Assembly: GCA_035499735.1 (NCBI GenBank)
Contig: DATJYC010000051.1
Coordinates: forward strand, 186,001 to 250,000
DNA from: VBDM01 sp035499735
GTDB taxonomy: Bacteria > Pseudomonadota > Gammaproteobacteria > Burkholderiales > SG8-39
Length of the DNA stretch: 64,000 nt
Direction of reading: 5' to 3'
The position numbers and the translations under genes are program-made. Below, piece by piece: positions 63,547 through 64,000 of this stretch. The stretch's first letter is position 1. Every line of letters begins with the position of its first letter. Below the pieces are notes generated by a model that searched no databases, was not told the DNA's origin, and saw only the letters and a list, made by a program, of their open reading frames with translations.

Positions 63547-64000
63547 ATGATGCATCAGGTCACCATACGCAATACCGGCCACCAGTTCCAGGTGCAGGAG
63601 GGCGCCACCATCCTCCAGGGTGCGCTCGACGCCGGCCTCGTTCTTCCGTACGGGTGCCGCGACGGCGCCTGCGGCAGCTGCAAGGGAAAGCTGGTGGAAG
63701 GCCGGATCGACTACGGCCGCTACTCCGAGAAGGCGCTCACGGCGCAGGAGCGCGAGCGCGGACACGCGCTCTTCTGCCAGGCGAAGCCCCTCTCCGACGT
63801 CGTGATCGAGGCGCGCGAGGTGCGCAAGGCCGGGGACATCCAGGTGAGAAAGCTGCCGGCGCGCGTGCACAAGCTCGAGCGCGCCGCGGACGACGCGATG
63901 ATCGTGTACCTGAAGCTGCCGGCGAACGAGCGCCTGATGTTCCTCCCCGGGCAGTACATCGACATCCTCCTCAAGGACGGCACGCGGCGGAGCTTCTCGA
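63547..64000 (+). CDS. Ferredoxin-type oxidoreductase (CDP-6-deoxy-glucoseen reductase-like), cut by the window end
   Basis: The frame starts at ATG 63547 and runs off the window after 151 residues. The N-terminal domain is a plant-type [2Fe-2S] ferredoxin with CRDGACGSC and a later C in LFCQAKPL. A flavin-binding ferredoxin-reductase domain begins (MIVYLKLPAN, FLPGQYIDI, RRSFS). The combination matches the reductases named CDP-6-deoxy-delta-3,4-glucoseen reductase in Betaproteobacteria, which probably act as general NAD(P)H electron donors. The gap to the divergent epimerase-like gene is 24 bases. Confidence 0.85.
   Translation, partial: MMHQVTIRNTGHQFQVQEGATILQGALDAGLVLPYGCRDGACGSCKGKLVEGRIDYGRYSEKALTAQERERGHALFCQAKPLSDVVIEAREVRKAGDIQVRKLPARVHKLERAADDAMIVYLKLPANERLMFLPGQYIDILLKDGTRRSFS

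Noticed and set aside
1..64000. CRISPR arrays, tRNA/rRNA genes, insertion sequences, phage or integration sites
   Set aside because: No direct-repeat arrays, transposase or integrase motifs, or tRNA-like cloverleaf in the gaps were seen by eye. A computed scan would be needed to exclude degenerate ones.

Overview
The window is about 64 kb of GC-rich, tightly packed bacterial chromosome with no rRNA or tRNA gene, CRISPR array, transposase or phage gene that I can see. Family content and gene order point to a Betaproteobacterium, probably near Burkholderiales/Rhodocyclales, possibly a genome bin or draft. The evidence is the mrcA/pilMNOPQ/aroKB/gltBD order, a Bug-type solute receptor, a cyaY/lptM/lysA block, and an engB/hemB neighbourhood with a structured leader. 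The lineage is inferred from synteny and family knowledge, not from a marker search.

Region 1 (1-4651, + strand) is the end of a leucine/isovalerate degradation operon: liuC (cut by the window edge), liuD and liuE, followed by a coupled DUF1289 mini-protein and a metallo-beta-lactamase-fold hydrolase. Region 2 (4627-17728, - strand) reads as one long transcription unit starting at 17728. It encodes a long-chain-type acyl-CoA synthetase, a complete branched-chain-amino-acid-type ABC importer (livG, H, M, receptor, F), a Bug receptor, a PaaK-like CoA ligase, an alpha/beta hydrolase, an alpha-methylacyl-CoA racemase-like CoA-transferase family protein and a methyltransferase. It ends in two visibly broken genes (4627-5762). 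Together it looks like an uptake, CoA-activation and epimerisation module for an organic or methyl-branched acid.

Region 3 (17865-28195) has a 1640-residue exported protein with NHL propeller, FN3, TPR and transglutaminase-like parts, a small TPR partner, an AlkB-type alkane hydroxylase, the fused isobutyryl-CoA mutase icmF, and a divergent universal stress protein. A perfect 22-bp palindrome lies over the icmF promoter. Region 4 (28192-31046) has a copper P-type ATPase and a small periplasmic protein.

Region 5 (31106-52111) is mostly conserved housekeeping: glmS/glmU, gltB/gltD, aroK/aroB, the type IV pilus assembly operon pilMNOPQ with divergent mrcA, and cyaY divergent from lptM/lysA. Region 6 (52293-64000) has an RND efflux pair without an outer-membrane partner, an ECF sigma/anti-sigma pair with a candidate autoregulatory promoter, a cytochrome c4, engB, a leader with serial hairpins before hemB, cutA/dsbD, an NAD(P)-dependent epimerase-like gene, and the start of a ferredoxin-reductase gene cut by the window end.

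The metabolic genes share a theme of branched and methyl-branched acyl-CoA handling (liuCDE, racemase-like protein, icmF, AlkB, two acyl-CoA ligases). That link is an inference. The most novel-looking items are the NHL-FN3-TPR-transglutaminase protein, the mixed ABC/Bug/ligase/racemase operon with its decaying tail, and the operator and leader structures.
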